Shown here: positions 54,815 to 64,000 of the stretch, piece by piece
How the letters are laid out: the number at the start of each line of letters is the position of its first letter
How positions within the stretch are numbered: the first letter of the stretch is position 1
Source: Bacteroidota bacterium
Lineage (GTDB): Bacteria; Bacteroidota; Bacteroidia; Chitinophagales; Chitinophagaceae
Reading direction: 5' to 3'
DNA length: 64,000 nucleotides
Assembly: GCA_023416995.1 (NCBI GenBank)
Contig: JAEZGI010000039.1
Span: 124,001-188,000 of the forward strand
Translations under genes and position numbers: made by a program
The notes under the pieces: generated by a model
The model's input: the letters and a program-made list of their open reading frames with translations, nothing else
What the model was told of the DNA's origin: nothing
Database searches by the model: none

Positions 54815-54836
54815 GATTTTAGAATCGGTTACCTAT

Positions 54837-55736
54837 CTAAGGTTGAAGCAGGTTCAAAGCGCCTTTTATTACTTTGATGTGGAACTGTTCGCTGGTAGCT
54901 ATCGGATCGCCATCAATATGCAACGGTGCCAAACCCGGGTTCGAAATGGTCAGCTCGTCTGTCTGGAAATAGATGATATTACTGTTCCCCACTTCTCCCG
55001 AAAGTTGTTGCAGACCATTAAAGCCCGTTGCGTGGCTGATGATACTAAAAGGCATCATTAGTTTGCTCATTTTTTTTACGATTACAATATCCAGTAATCC
55101 GTCGTTCAGACTTGCTTTTGGTGCAATGATAAAATTATTTCCAAACTGGTTGCTGTTGGCAATGCAAACAAAGTAGGCGTCCGTATCAATGTTCAGATCG
55201 GCGGCTTTTATTGTAAAGGGATAGCAGGTTGCCTTAAAGTAATTGAGCGCTGATACCTTGATATAAGTTTGAAGACCCCTTCGTTTCTGTAACGCAAAAT
55301 CATGCGCAACCTGGGCATCGAAACCGACCCCGCATAACATACAGGAAAACCGGCCATTGATATAAAAGCCATCCACAGCGGAAGCTTTTCCCTGGAAAAT
55401 CACATCCAGTGCGCGCGCTGGAGTTATGGGTATACGTGCGGCCAATGCGAGGCCGTTGCCAGACCCCATCGGAACAATTCCGATATTAACGCCTGTATCC
55501 TGCAGGTGCGCAGCAACACCGTTGATGGTGCCATCGCCGCCACAAACGATAACATCGGTTATGCCTTCCCGTTTGATGTGTGCTGTAAGGTTTGTGTAGT
55601 CACCTGTTGCATCTGTTGGCAGGATTTCAAATGGTATTTGCTGACGCGCGGTTTGTTGCACAATCATGCGTTCTAAAGCGCCTTTACGGGCAGTGCCTGA
55701 AATAGGATTGATCAGGTATACTAATTTTCTCTTCAT
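54837..55736 (-). CDS. Diacylglycerol kinase family lipid kinase
   Basis: Lipid or sphingosine kinase-like enzyme (YegS/DgkB type) of 299 residues. The nucleotide-binding motif VVCGGDGTINGVAAHL, PMGSGNGLALAARIP and the C-terminal DGLLDIVIVKK are typical. Soluble; acts on membrane lipids. It is convergent with the patatin gene, 22 bases apart. Confidence 0.9.
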   Translation of the reverse strand: MKRKLVYLINPISGTARKGALERMIVQQTARQQIPFEILPTDATGDYTNLTAHIKREGITDVIVCGGDGTINGVAAHLQDTGVNIGIVPMGSGNGLALAARIPITPARALDVIFQGKASAVDGFYINGRFSCMLCGVGFDAQVAHDFALQKRRGLQTYIKVSALNYFKATCYPFTIKAADLNIDTDAYFVCIANSNQFGNNFIIAPKASLNDGLLDIVIVKKMSKLMMPFSIISHATGFNGLQQLSGEVGNSNIIYFQTDELTISNPGLAPLHIDGDPIATSEQFHIKVIKGALNLLQP

Positions 55737-55843
55737 GGTTGAACCTGCACAATGCGCAAGGATAACTATTAATGTTGATAATACATATCAACATATTTTC
55801 ATTCGCGACAACTAAATTGTAGATTAGTACCATAAATCGTTTT

Positions 55844-56848
55844 ATGCGCAAAATTTCATGGATACTGTTGGTGCTGCTTGCGACACTTGTTGTGGGTTAT
55901 GTGCTGGGACCTGCTCCCGAAACGCCCGTGTACAGCAAGGTGATTCCGGATGTGCCGGCTGAACCGGTGCAACTGGAGCGTTACATAGGTGAGCACGAAA
56001 AACAACATCCTGTAAAAAAGGATAATGAAGCGCGTATCGTGTGGTTCGACGATTCTGCGAAACAAAAAACGCCATATTCGATTGTTTATCTGCATGGGTT
56101 CACGGCCTCCCAGGCGGAGGGCGAACCTGTGCATCGCAACGTCGCCCGGAAATTTGGCTGCAACCTGTTTTTGTCGAGGTTGTCTGACCATGGCATCGAC
56201 ACAACCGACGCTATGATGCAGCTTACCGCGGACCGGTACTGGGAATCAGCCAAGGAAGCGCTGGTGGTGGGGTCCCAGATTGGTGAAAAAGTGATCCTGA
56301 TGGGAACTTCAACCGGTGGTACAAATGCTTTGCAACTGGCGGCCACTTATCCGGATAAAGTTGCCGCGATTGTGCTGATGTCGCCAAATATTGAAATTAA
56401 TGATCCTAACGCCTGGCTGCTGAACAATCCCTGGGGGCTGCAGATTGCGCGTTTAATAACAGGATCCTATTATCTTGGCGGAAAAGCCAGGGAGCCGTTG
56501 GTGCAGCAATACTGGACCGGCCCGTACCGCATTGAGGCCGCTGTTGCCCTGCAGGAATTGGTGGAAACTACGATGCTTCCGGAAACATTCGCAAATATTA
56601 ATCAGCCGTTGCTTCTTCTTTATTATTACAAAGATGAATTGAACCAGGATAAAACGGTGAAAGTGTCAGCAATGCATGAAATGTTTGCGCAACTTTCAAC
56701 TCCGGAAGGCAAAAAAAAGGCTGTGGCCATGCCAAATACAGGTGATCACGTAATCGGGTCATATATACGATCTAAAGATGTAGAAGGGGTGGAGGCGCAG
56801 ATAGATACGTTCCTTTCCGGCACTTTGGGTATGCAAAAAATAAATTGA
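55844..56848 (+). CDS. Membrane-anchored alpha/beta hydrolase
   Basis: A 334-residue hydrolase. An N-terminal anchor (ISWILLVLLATLVVGYVLG) precedes the fold. The oxyanion strand is IVYLHGFTASQ, the nucleophile elbow MGTSTGGTNAL, and the catalytic His is likely in NTGDHVIGSY. It looks like a lipase/esterase acting outside the cytoplasm or at the membrane; substrate unknown. Confidence 0.85.
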   Translation: MRKISWILLVLLATLVVGYVLGPAPETPVYSKVIPDVPAEPVQLERYIGEHEKQHPVKKDNEARIVWFDDSAKQKTPYSIVYLHGFTASQAEGEPVHRNVARKFGCNLFLSRLSDHGIDTTDAMMQLTADRYWESAKEALVVGSQIGEKVILMGTSTGGTNALQLAATYPDKVAAIVLMSPNIEINDPNAWLLNNPWGLQIARLITGSYYLGGKAREPLVQQYWTGPYRIEAAVALQELVETTMLPETFANINQPLLLLYYYKDELNQDKTVKVSAMHEMFAQLSTPEGKKKAVAMPNTGDHVIGSYIRSKDVEGVEAQIDTFLSGTLGMQKIN

Positions 56849-56958
56849 TTTTTCTCTTATTGTAGGTTAACTCGCTGGCTGATAGACTAGTGAGTAATTT
56901 CAGCCATGATTCGTATAATCTCTCCCGCGGAATTTAGCAAGAAGTTTTGATTTTCCTC

Positions 56959-56989
56959 TTGCCGGGCCGTTGATTTTTTGTACTTTTGC
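56959..56989 (+). promoter_or_regulatory. Promoter of typA
   Basis: TTG at 56959-56961 and TACTTTTGC at 56981-56989, 19 bases apart. The leader of about 40 bases contains a GCTGG/CCAGC hairpin at 57004-57018 just before the start. Confidence 0.62.
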
Positions 56990-57034
56990 GCACGTTTTCA
57001 AAAGCTGGCCCAACCAGCCTCTATTACAAGATAT

Positions 57035-58846
57035 ATGCAAATCAGAAATATAGCGATTATCGCACACGTTGACCACGGCAAGACTACCCTCGTGGATAAA
57101 ATCCTTCACCAAACAAATGTTTTCCGTGCTAACCAGGAAACAGGTGAACTTATTATGGATAGCAACGATCTCGAAAGAGAACGTGGTATAACCATCTTCA
57201 GCAAAAACGCTGCGGTTGTTTACAAAGACGTTAAGATTAACGTTATTGATACCCCTGGTCACTCTGACTTCGGTGGAGAGGTTGAGCGCGTATTGAAAAT
57301 GGCCGATGGGGTTGTCCTGTTGGTTGATGCGTTTGAGGGACCAATGCCTCAGACAAGATTCGTTCTGCAAAAAGCACTGCAACTCGGTCTCAAGCCGATT
57401 GTTGTTATTAATAAGGTTGATAAACCAAACTGTCGTCCTGATGAAGTGCATGACGCCGTTTTTGAATTGTTTTTCAACCTGGATGCTACGGAAGATCAAC
57501 TGGATTTCGCCACATACTACGGATCTGGTAAAAACGGTTGGTTCAACAGCAAAAATGAACCATGCGCAGACATCACTCCTTTATTGGATGGTATACTTGA
57601 ACACGTACCACCACCAAAAGTGAGCGAAGGTCCATTTCAGATGCAGATTACTTCCCTGGATTACTCTTCGTTCCTCGGTCGTATCGCAGTAGGTCGTGTA
57701 GCCCGCGGCGTTGTAAAAGAAAACCAGCAGGTTGTATTGATGCAAGCCGATGGTACTGTTAAGAAAGTTAAAATCAAGGAACTTTATATTTTCGAATCAC
57801 TTGGTAAAAAGAAAGTATCAGAAGTTGTTGCAGGTGATATCTGTGCCGTTGTAGGTCTTGAAGACTTCAACATTGGTGATACCCTGGCTGATGCAGACAA
57901 TCCTGAAGCATTGCCGGTTATTTCAGTTGATGAGCCGACAATGAGTATGATGTTTGGTATTAACAACTCTCCTTTCTTTGGTAAGGATGGTAAGTTTGTT
58001 ACCTCGCGTCACCTTCGTGATCGTTTAATGAAAGAAACTGAAAAGAACCTGGCTTTACGCGTTGAAGATACTACCGGTGGTGGTGATAACTTCCTGGTGT
58101 TCGGCCGCGGTATTCTTCACCTTGGTATCCTTATCGAAACCATGCGTCGTGAAGGTTACGAATTAACAGTTGGTCAACCCCAGGTAATCGTAAAAGAGAT
58201 CAACGGAAAAAAACACGAACCTTACGAAACGCTGGTTGTTGATGTTCCATCTGAATTCAGCGGAAAGGTTATCGACCTGGTTACACAACGTAAAGGCGAA
58301 ATGCAGGTGATGGAAACAAAAGGTGAAATGCAACACCTTGAGTTTGAAATTCCTTCACGTGGTCTTATTGGTCTGCGTTCACAAATGCTTACCAACACTG
58401 CAGGCGAAGCTGTAATGGCGCACCGTTTCAACGAATACAAACCATGGAAAGGACCAATTCCTGGTCGTAACAACGGTGTATTGATCTCTAAAAACCAGGC
58501 GCCAACCACTGCTTATTCAATCGATAAATTGCAGGATCGCGGATCATTTTTTGTTGATCCGGGTGAAGAGGTTTATGTAGGACAGATCATTGCTGAACAT
58601 ATCAAACCAGGTGATTTGATTGTAAACGCTACTGAAGGTAAAAAACTGACCAACATGCGTGCAAGTGGTAGTGATGATTCTGTAAGAATTATTCCAAAGG
58701 TGCAGATGACACTTGAAGAATGTATGGAGTATATCCAGCAGGATGAGTGTATTGAAGTAACTCCTAAAAACATCCGTCTCCGCAAGGTGATTTTGGATGA
58801 AGATGAAAGAAAGAAAGTACAGAAAAGAATGACAGCCGACGCTTAA
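57035..58846 (+). CDS. typA: Translational GTPase TypA/BipA
   Basis: Ribosome-binding GTPase of 603 residues that supports ribosome assembly and stress adaptation. G1 AHVDHGKTT, G3 DTPGHSDFGGE and G4 NKVDKPNCR are intact; beta-barrel domain II, and the TypA-specific C-terminal PGRNNGVLISKNQAPTTAYS follow. ATG 57035 is preferred because a TTG at 56978 lies before the predicted transcription start. Confidence 0.95.
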   Translation: MQIRNIAIIAHVDHGKTTLVDKILHQTNVFRANQETGELIMDSNDLERERGITIFSKNAAVVYKDVKINVIDTPGHSDFGGEVERVLKMADGVVLLVDAFEGPMPQTRFVLQKALQLGLKPIVVINKVDKPNCRPDEVHDAVFELFFNLDATEDQLDFATYYGSGKNGWFNSKNEPCADITPLLDGILEHVPPPKVSEGPFQMQITSLDYSSFLGRIAVGRVARGVVKENQQVVLMQADGTVKKVKIKELYIFESLGKKKVSEVVAGDICAVVGLEDFNIGDTLADADNPEALPVISVDEPTMSMMFGINNSPFFGKDGKFVTSRHLRDRLMKETEKNLALRVEDTTGGGDNFLVFGRGILHLGILIETMRREGYELTVGQPQVIVKEINGKKHEPYETLVVDVPSEFSGKVIDLVTQRKGEMQVMETKGEMQHLEFEIPSRGLIGLRSQMLTNTAGEAVMAHRFNEYKPWKGPIPGRNNGVLISKNQAPTTAYSIDKLQDRGSFFVDPGEEVYVGQIIAEHIKPGDLIVNATEGKKLTNMRASGSDDSVRIIPKVQMTLEECMEYIQQDECIEVTPKNIRLRKVILDEDERKKVQKRMTADA

Positions 58847-58866
58847 ATCGTTTTTGTCCAGATATC

Positions 58867-58895
58867 AAGGGTTGCCCAAAAGGCAGCCCTTTTTT
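58867..58895 (+). terminator. Terminator after typA
   Basis: AAGGGTTGCC (58867-58876) and GGCAGCCCTT (58882-58891) pair with one G-T and are followed by T; loop CAAAA. Confidence 0.88.
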
Positions 58896-58995
58896 ATGCG
58901 ATCTGCATACGTGAGATTGCCAAATTCTCAATTTATCGGCCGGTTACTCAGCAGTAGAGGAATTTTGCGGGGAATCCCGTTAATTTAGGGAAGAG

Positions 58996-61900
58996 ATGAT
59001 CCATTATCGGCTGTTATACCCGTTACTCAGCATTTGCTGCATTGGTTTGCTGTGCGCGGGTCATTTGCCTGCGCAGACATTTCTTTTCTCCAAACTCAGC
59101 GCCTCACAAGGGCTTTCCGACAATAATGCCCGTGCACTCGCCATTGATAAAAATGGTTTTTTATGGATCGGAACTTCGCAGGGTCTTAATAAATATGATG
59201 GTTACAACGTAAACACCTATCTCCGCGAACACAACCCCGAGCTGGCTTCTGACATAATTCTCGACGTTAAGTGTGATGGACAGGATCGCATCTGGATCGG
59301 AACACCGGAGGGTGCAAGCTGGCTCGATCAACGAAGAATACTTCGAAGGGTAGCACTCAACGACACGCTTCAAAAGTATTATTGTCACAGCACTTTCGAA
59401 ACTGCAGCATTCGGTAATATCATCAACAGCGATAAAGGACAATTCTTTTACGACAGCACAAAAGGTAAATGGACAGAACTCACCTGGATACCCCCGGCAG
59501 TGCGGCGCCCCTTTTTTGATTCGGAGCTTTTTGATGAAAACCAGGTGATTTTTTGTGTCGATACACTTGTGGCCATTCTCGATTACCGTCAAAAAAAGAT
59601 CGTGTTTCAACTGCCGTTTAAAAGACCGGTTACCGCGTGCAGGGTAAATGAAACGCAGATAGCAGTTGGGCTGCAAACCGGTTCGGTGGTTATAGTAGAT
59701 ATCACAACCGGCAAGGAAGTGAAATCGTACCAACTGAAACACAATCTCAACGGCCAGTTCATCAATACTAACCTCAGCGAGGTTCGTCGTGCCTCAAACG
59801 GAGCTATATTGGTGGCTACTGATTTTAATGGGCTCGTGGTTATTGATCAGAACGGCAAGATCACGGAACATACTCATGACCCGCTCGACGCCCATTCGCT
59901 ATCATCCAATTACACATACCGTGTGCTTGCAGGCAACAAAGGCGAAGTGATCGTCGGCACTTATACCTCAGGTGCCAACATGGGCAACATCCTGAACAAA
60001 TCCGCGGGATATACACGTGTGTTCCGTGACAAGCAGGGCAAGATGTTCGATAACTTTCTTAACGATATAGCCGCGGGCGGTGACAATACTTTCTGGCTTG
60101 GTTCGCTCGACCGGCTTATACGTTGGAACAGGACCACCGGGGAATCAAAATTTTACAGCTATTATTCAAACAGGGAGGTCGGAATACGACCAATGGAGAT
60201 ACGCACTATTTCACCGCAGCCAGGGGGGAAATTGTTTGTTGGCACCATGGGCTCGGGCTTACTTATTTTTGACCCCCGAACTGAACAGTTTACACCTCTT
60301 CCGCGCGACACAAGCATAAGCCGGGCAGTAAAATCAAACTTTATTCACGAAATCTCGAAATCAAAAAAGGGTTTTACCTGGGTAGGATCCAATGGAGGTT
60401 TGTTTAGCGTAGACCCGGTGTCGCTTGCCATTAAAGGGTACGCTTCGCACCCGGTGCTTAAGGAGATAGAGAATAAACGAGTGGTCAGATTATATGAATC
60501 GATGGATGATAAACTGTGGATCGCAACCGCCGCACATGGATTATATGTGTACGACTATGCGAATGAAAACATCACCAACTACAGTACAAAAGACGGCCTC
60601 CCTTCAAATACCATCAATGCGATAGCCGGTGATAAGTCCGGCCGAATCTATATAACTACACAAACGGGTTTCACTGTTATATCGCCGGGCCACCAAATGC
60701 GTCATTATACTTACAATAATGGATTGAGGTATTACAATTGCCAGGACGTGATGACAGACAACCTTAGCGGTACCGTCTGGATCGCCAATACAAAATGCCT
60801 GATAAAGTTTCATCCGGAAGATGGTTCCATGCAATATTTTGAAGACAATGCCGGTCTCAGTATCGAAGGGTTCAGGGTCGGTAGTTCAACAAAAACGGTG
60901 GAGGGTGAGTTTTTCTGGGGTAGCCGCAATGGGGTCAATTATTTCTTCCCCGATCAGTTAGTAAGTATTCCATCACGATTAACGCTTAGCATCCACAATG
61001 TAGAAGCAAACGGACGAACAAACCTGATCACCACCGATTTCAATGGCGAACTGCCTTACATGACTAATGATGTTTCGATCAAATTTGCGGCTGTTAATCT
61101 TTACGGATCACGCAATGTGTTCTATCAATATAAGCTGGAGGGTTATGAAAAAGACTGGCACACGGCTATCGATATCCGCGAAGCCCATTATACAGCCTTA
61201 CCAACCGGGCATTTCACTTTCCGGGTTCGCGCCAGTCTTGATGGCGTTACCTGGATCAACTCAAACAACATTGTTAACCTGCAGATAGTGCCACCTTTAT
61301 GGCAACGTTGGTGGTTCATTGCCGGCGGTATTGCTATACTGGCTGGTTCTGTTTACTGGCTTTTTGCAAACCGTAACCGAAAGATCAGGGAGCAAAAAGA
61401 AGAGATCGAAGTAGAACAAGCAATTAACTACTTCGCTACGCATATGTACGCGGATCAGACCGTAGAAGCAATTCTGTGGGAGGTAGCACGAAGTTGTATA
61501 GCCCGTCTTGGATTTGAAGACTGTGTTATATACCTGTTGGACGAAGAAAGATCAGTGCTTGTGCAAAAGGCGGCCCATGGTCCTAAAAGTCCGGCGCCAA
61601 ACCAGATCCAGAACCTGATCGAAATACCCCTCGGCAGGGGCATTGTAGGCAGTGTTGCCCAATCTGGTCGTGCAGAAATCATTAGCGACACCAGCAAGGA
61701 CCCACGGTATATAGTTGATGACGCTTTCCGCTATTCTGAGATCACTGTTCCTATAATATCAGACGGTAAAGTGCTGGGGGTTATAGACTGCGAACACTCA
61801 AGAAAACAGTTCTTTACTCAAAAGCACTTGTCAATACTTAATACGATAGCATCTTTGTGTGCTAACAAGATCGTTCGTACACGGGCAGAAGAAGAAAAAG

Positions 61901-62580
61901 AAAGGGCACAGGCGATCCTGATGGATACCCAGCAAAAGATGGCTGAAATTGAAATGCAGGCACTCAGAGCACAAATGAATCCACATTTCATTTTCAATTG
62001 CCTTAACTCGATAAACAGATACATCGTAAAAAGCGACCAGGCAACGGCATCATTATACCTGACACGTTTCGCAAAACTGATCCGTCTTATCCTGGATAAT
62101 TCAAATAATAAAAATGTGATCCTGGCGAATGAACTGGAAGCATTGAGGCTTTATATCGAAATGGAAGCATTACGATTCGACAAAAAATTCACCTATAGCA
62201 TTACGGTTGATGAATCTGTAAATGCTGATAGCGTCGAGGTGCCGCCGCTGATAATCCAACCGTATGTAGAAAATGCGATCTGGCATGGGCTGCTCCACAA
62301 GGAAACCGAAGGGCACCTGTCCATCTCCATTTCGAAGATTTCAGAGAATATGATAGAGTGTGTGATAGAAGATAACGGGGTTGGCAGGGAAAGGGCCAGG
62401 GAACTACGAAGCAAATCGGCCATTACCCGAAAGTCGCTTGGCATGAAGCTCACCGAAAGCCGTCTTAGTTTATTAAATAAATATGCGGAACTCACTGCGA
62501 GCGTCGATATCATTGACCTGGGCGATAAAACTTCCGCAACCGAAGGTACGAGGGTGATATTGAAAATGCCCGTGATGTAA
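58996..62580 (+). CDS. Beta-propeller sensor with GAF and LytS-type histidine kinase domains
   Basis: Sensor of 1194 residues. A signal peptide is followed by about twelve Reg_prop-type propeller repeats in the periplasm (repeated W-I-G/A-T elements such as GFLWIGTSQGLNKYDGY), then a Y_Y_Y domain (FYQYKLEGYEKDWH) to about residue 765. A membrane helix lies near 772-792, a GAF domain about 810-970, and a LytS-type kinase from about 985, with phospho-acceptor H997 in MNPHFIFNCLNSI and the ATP-binding DNGVGRERA. The LytTR regulator follows 20 bases later. A GAF domain between helix and kinase is an addition to the usual layout. Confidence 0.93.
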   Translation: MIHYRLLYPLLSICCIGLLCAGHLPAQTFLFSKLSASQGLSDNNARALAIDKNGFLWIGTSQGLNKYDGYNVNTYLREHNPELASDIILDVKCDGQDRIWIGTPEGASWLDQRRILRRVALNDTLQKYYCHSTFETAAFGNIINSDKGQFFYDSTKGKWTELTWIPPAVRRPFFDSELFDENQVIFCVDTLVAILDYRQKKIVFQLPFKRPVTACRVNETQIAVGLQTGSVVIVDITTGKEVKSYQLKHNLNGQFINTNLSEVRRASNGAILVATDFNGLVVIDQNGKITEHTHDPLDAHSLSSNYTYRVLAGNKGEVIVGTYTSGANMGNILNKSAGYTRVFRDKQGKMFDNFLNDIAAGGDNTFWLGSLDRLIRWNRTTGESKFYSYYSNREVGIRPMEIRTISPQPGGKLFVGTMGSGLLIFDPRTEQFTPLPRDTSISRAVKSNFIHEISKSKKGFTWVGSNGGLFSVDPVSLAIKGYASHPVLKEIENKRVVRLYESMDDKLWIATAAHGLYVYDYANENITNYSTKDGLPSNTINAIAGDKSGRIYITTQTGFTVISPGHQMRHYTYNNGLRYYNCQDVMTDNLSGTVWIANTKCLIKFHPEDGSMQYFEDNAGLSIEGFRVGSSTKTVEGEFFWGSRNGVNYFFPDQLVSIPSRLTLSIHNVEANGRTNLITTDFNGELPYMTNDVSIKFAAVNLYGSRNVFYQYKLEGYEKDWHTAIDIREAHYTALPTGHFTFRVRASLDGVTWINSNNIVNLQIVPPLWQRWWFIAGGIAILAGSVYWLFANRNRKIREQKEEIEVEQAINYFATHMYADQTVEAILWEVARSCIARLGFEDCVIYLLDEERSVLVQKAAHGPKSPAPNQIQNLIEIPLGRGIVGSVAQSGRAEIISDTSKDPRYIVDDAFRYSEITVPIISDGKVLGVIDCEHSRKQFFTQKHLSILNTIASLCANKIVRTRAEEEKERAQAILMDTQQKMAEIEMQALRAQMNPHFIFNCLNSINRYIVKSDQATASLYLTRFAKLIRLILDNSNNKNVILANELEALRLYIEMEALRFDKKFTYSITVDESVNADSVEVPPLIIQPYVENAIWHGLLHKETEGHLSISISKISENMIECVIEDNGVGRERARELRSKSAITRKSLGMKLTESRLSLLNKYAELTASVDIIDLGDKTSATEGTRVILKMPVM

Positions 62581-62600
62581 TATTCTTAAAAGTAAGCTAC

Positions 62601-63350
62601 ATGATTAAATGTGTATTGGTTGACGACGAGAGCAACAGTCTTGAAATGATGGAGTGGTTATTGAAAACATACTGCCCCGAAGTTGCAGTGGAAGCCATGT
62701 GCAATTCAGCCGAAAAAGGCATAGAAGCAATCAATCATCATAAACCCGATGTTGTTTTCCTGGATATCGAAATGCCGCATATGAACGGTTTCGATATGCT
62801 CGAACAATTTGAGCGTATCTCGTTTGACATTGTGTTTTGTACAGCATATGATCAGTTCGCCATCAAAGCATTTAAATACAGCGCAGTTAATTACCTGTTG
62901 AAACCGGTAGATCCGGACGACCTGAAGGAAACAATCCGCCGGCTTGAAGCACGGCGTTCAGCACCATCACCGGACCAGATCAAACTGCTGCTTGAAAACA
63001 TCCGCCAGGTGTCCAGGCCAACAGTGCAAAGAATAGCACTTACTACCAACGATGGAATGTTGTTTGTTTCAACAGGCGATATCATTTACTGCGAAGCCGA
63101 AAGTAATTACACCAAGATTATCCTTGAGAATGGCAAAAAAATTCTTGTATCAAAAGTGTTGAAAGAAATAGATGAAGCCCTTTCGGGTCCGGATTTTTTT
63201 CGGGTACACAATTCCTTCCTTATTAATATCAACCGTATTAAGAAATTTGTCAGGGGCGAAGGTGGTTATGTAATAATGGATGACGGTACCAACATCAGTA
63301 TTTCACGATCACGCAGACATGAATTTATGGAACTCTTTTCCCGCTTTTGA
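62601..63350 (+). CDS. LytTR response regulator
   Basis: Response regulator of 249 residues paired with the preceding sensor. Receiver domain residues 1-120 with acidic pocket D8/D9, phospho-acceptor D55 (VVFLDIEMPHMNG) and K101 (YLLKPVDP). LytTR DNA-binding domain about residues 145-249 (IYCEAESNYTKIILENGK, FFRVHNSFLINI). Probably regulates carbohydrate or envelope genes elsewhere. Confidence 0.94.
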   Translation: MIKCVLVDDESNSLEMMEWLLKTYCPEVAVEAMCNSAEKGIEAINHHKPDVVFLDIEMPHMNGFDMLEQFERISFDIVFCTAYDQFAIKAFKYSAVNYLLKPVDPDDLKETIRRLEARRSAPSPDQIKLLLENIRQVSRPTVQRIALTTNDGMLFVSTGDIIYCEAESNYTKIILENGKKILVSKVLKEIDEALSGPDFFRVHNSFLININRIKKFVRGEGGYVIMDDGTNISISRSRRHEFMELFSRF

Positions 63351-63768
63351 ATCTAATTTCAACTTGTTTCTAAAGTATGTGATATAAGGTAACATTCGTG
63401 TTGCCTTTTTTTATGTCCGGTTATTTGCCAGGTGTCCGGTTTTGATACAGGTTATATACCCGCTTAGTAGTATTGCCGTGAAAGTGTGCGGAATCGATAC
63501 AATCCTTGTCTGGCGTAGGTTATAAGGGTCAAAAGCGGTGATAAATATCACCTGATTATGTGATTGCGGGCACTTACGCTTTGTACTACTTTTACATCGT
63601 TATCAGGAACGTATGAGCGCCCTTAACAACCCCGGTTATTCCCGCCGGCAAAAACGCCGGGGTTGTTAAAAAAAAATAAATGAAAAAAAGCCTGTAACAT
63701 TTTTGAAGAAGCGTCGTCATATATTCATAAGAAAACAATTACAAAACAATTTTATAAAATAACACAAA
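63351..63768. other. 418-base intergenic region with one large hairpin
   Basis: I see no gene here. The notable element is a 13-base perfect stem, TTAACAACCCCGG (63623-63635) with CCGGGGTTGTTAA (63657-63669), followed on the plus strand by a run of A rather than T. An alternative smaller stem CCGGC/GCCGG lies within it. Confidence 0.55.
63623..63669. repeat. Large inverted repeat upstream of the last gene
   Basis: The 13-base perfect arms enclose a 21-base loop. The 3' half can form a competing stem CCGGC (63645-63649) with GCCGG (63656-63660). A terminator is unlikely on the plus strand because A, not T, follows. Confidence 0.6.
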
Positions 63769-64000
63769 ATGAAACACAGAATTTTAACCCTCGCCTTGTT
63801 ACTTTCAATTTCGATAACCAGCATATTTGCGAACCCTGGCAACGATGTAGTCAAAAACTACAAAGCAGCAAACGCCTTTAAAAAAGAGTTTACCCAGGCT
63901 CAGGATGTAAAATGGGAAGAGTCACGCGATTTTTCCAAAGCGACATTCAAACTTAACGATCAGGTTATGGTTGCTTACTACAGCAGCACTGGTGAGTTTC
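63769..64000 (+). CDS. Small exported protein (partial, runs off right edge)
   Basis: Frame open from ATG 63769 to the end, 77 codons. A signal peptide ending in SIFAN is followed by NYKAANAFKKEFTQAQDVKW and the DVKWEES-FSKATFKLNDQ pattern seen in small periplasmic PepSY-like/DUF-type proteins of Bacteroidota. The C-terminus is missing, so the family cannot be settled. Confidence 0.6.
   Translation, partial: MKHRILTLALLLSISITSIFANPGNDVVKNYKAANAFKKEFTQAQDVKWEESRDFSKATFKLNDQVMVAYYSSTGEF

Noticed and set aside
59161..59742. 193-codon minus-strand frame inside the sensor kinase
   Set aside because: Opposite a well-defined propeller coding region; residue composition is cysteine- and aromatic-rich as expected for an antisense shadow.
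1..64000. Mobile elements, CRISPR arrays, rRNA operons
   Set aside because: No transposase or integrase motifs, no regularly spaced repeats and no rRNA-like sequence were seen on either strand.

Overview
The window reads as chromosomal DNA of an aerobic, menaquinone-using member of the Bacteroidota, most likely a Chitinophagaceae-like organism. Evidence: a futalosine-pathway menaquinone gene (mqnC), an alternative complex III plus aa3-type oxidase operon, DUF4184/DUF5522/DUF6787 families, signal peptides ending in AQ, a two-component pair of Reg_prop/Y_Y_Y sensor and LytTR regulator, two short RRM RNA-binding proteins, and repeated TAnnTTTG promoter elements that are the hallmark of this phylum. 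I see no transposase, integrase, phage module, CRISPR array or rRNA operon; it looks like stable core genome.

Layout. 1-13.7 kb holds housekeeping and mixed genes: DUF4184 (cut by the left edge), mqnC, a PDZ aspartyl protease, an M16 peptidase pair, a fused branched-chain/2-oxoacid dehydrogenase E1, an RRM protein, a YjaB-like acetyltransferase, methionine aminopeptidase, small exported or membrane proteins and purN. 13.9-28.5 kb is one respiratory operon: actABCDEF, coxB, coxA, heme O synthase, two coxC-type subunits and a subunit IV. It starts at a TAnnTTTG promoter and ends at a strong terminator near 28.48 kb. A separate SCO-DUF420 unit follows (28.5-30.4 kb); the heme A synthase for the same oxidase lies apart at 51.4 kb. 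Together these genes carry electrons from menaquinol to oxygen and build the oxidase's heme and copper centres.

30.4-36.3 kb holds an alkyltransferase-like protein, DUF5522, trmB, a strange tRNA-like gene, an Lrp/AsnC regulator and an ABC permease-glycosyltransferase-hydrolase cluster. 36.5-40.6 kb has a MarR regulator with a palindromic operator, an acyl-CoA dehydrogenase, a cell-wall amidase and a Dabb protein. 40.6-44.3 kb is the oxidative pentose-phosphate operon gnd-zwf-pgl on the minus strand. Next come a second RRM gene with a long leader, an orphan korB, a 730-base gene-free stretch, a JmjC-type cupin protein, a Sua5/YciO protein, a GNAT, rnhB, a TauE exporter, ctaA, a membrane patatin, a lipid kinase, an alpha/beta hydrolase, typA, and a large sensor kinase with its LytTR regulator. 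The right edge cuts a small exported protein.

The most unusual item is the tRNA-like gene at 31805-31978 (minus): it has all the arms of a type II tRNA, a GUC anticodon triplet, and about 91 extra bases in the variable-arm loop. Other points worth attention are a minus-strand terminator in a gene-free region, nearly leaderless promoters, and His-rich tails on several respiratory subunits. All functional calls come from reading the sequence and motif knowledge; no database search was run.
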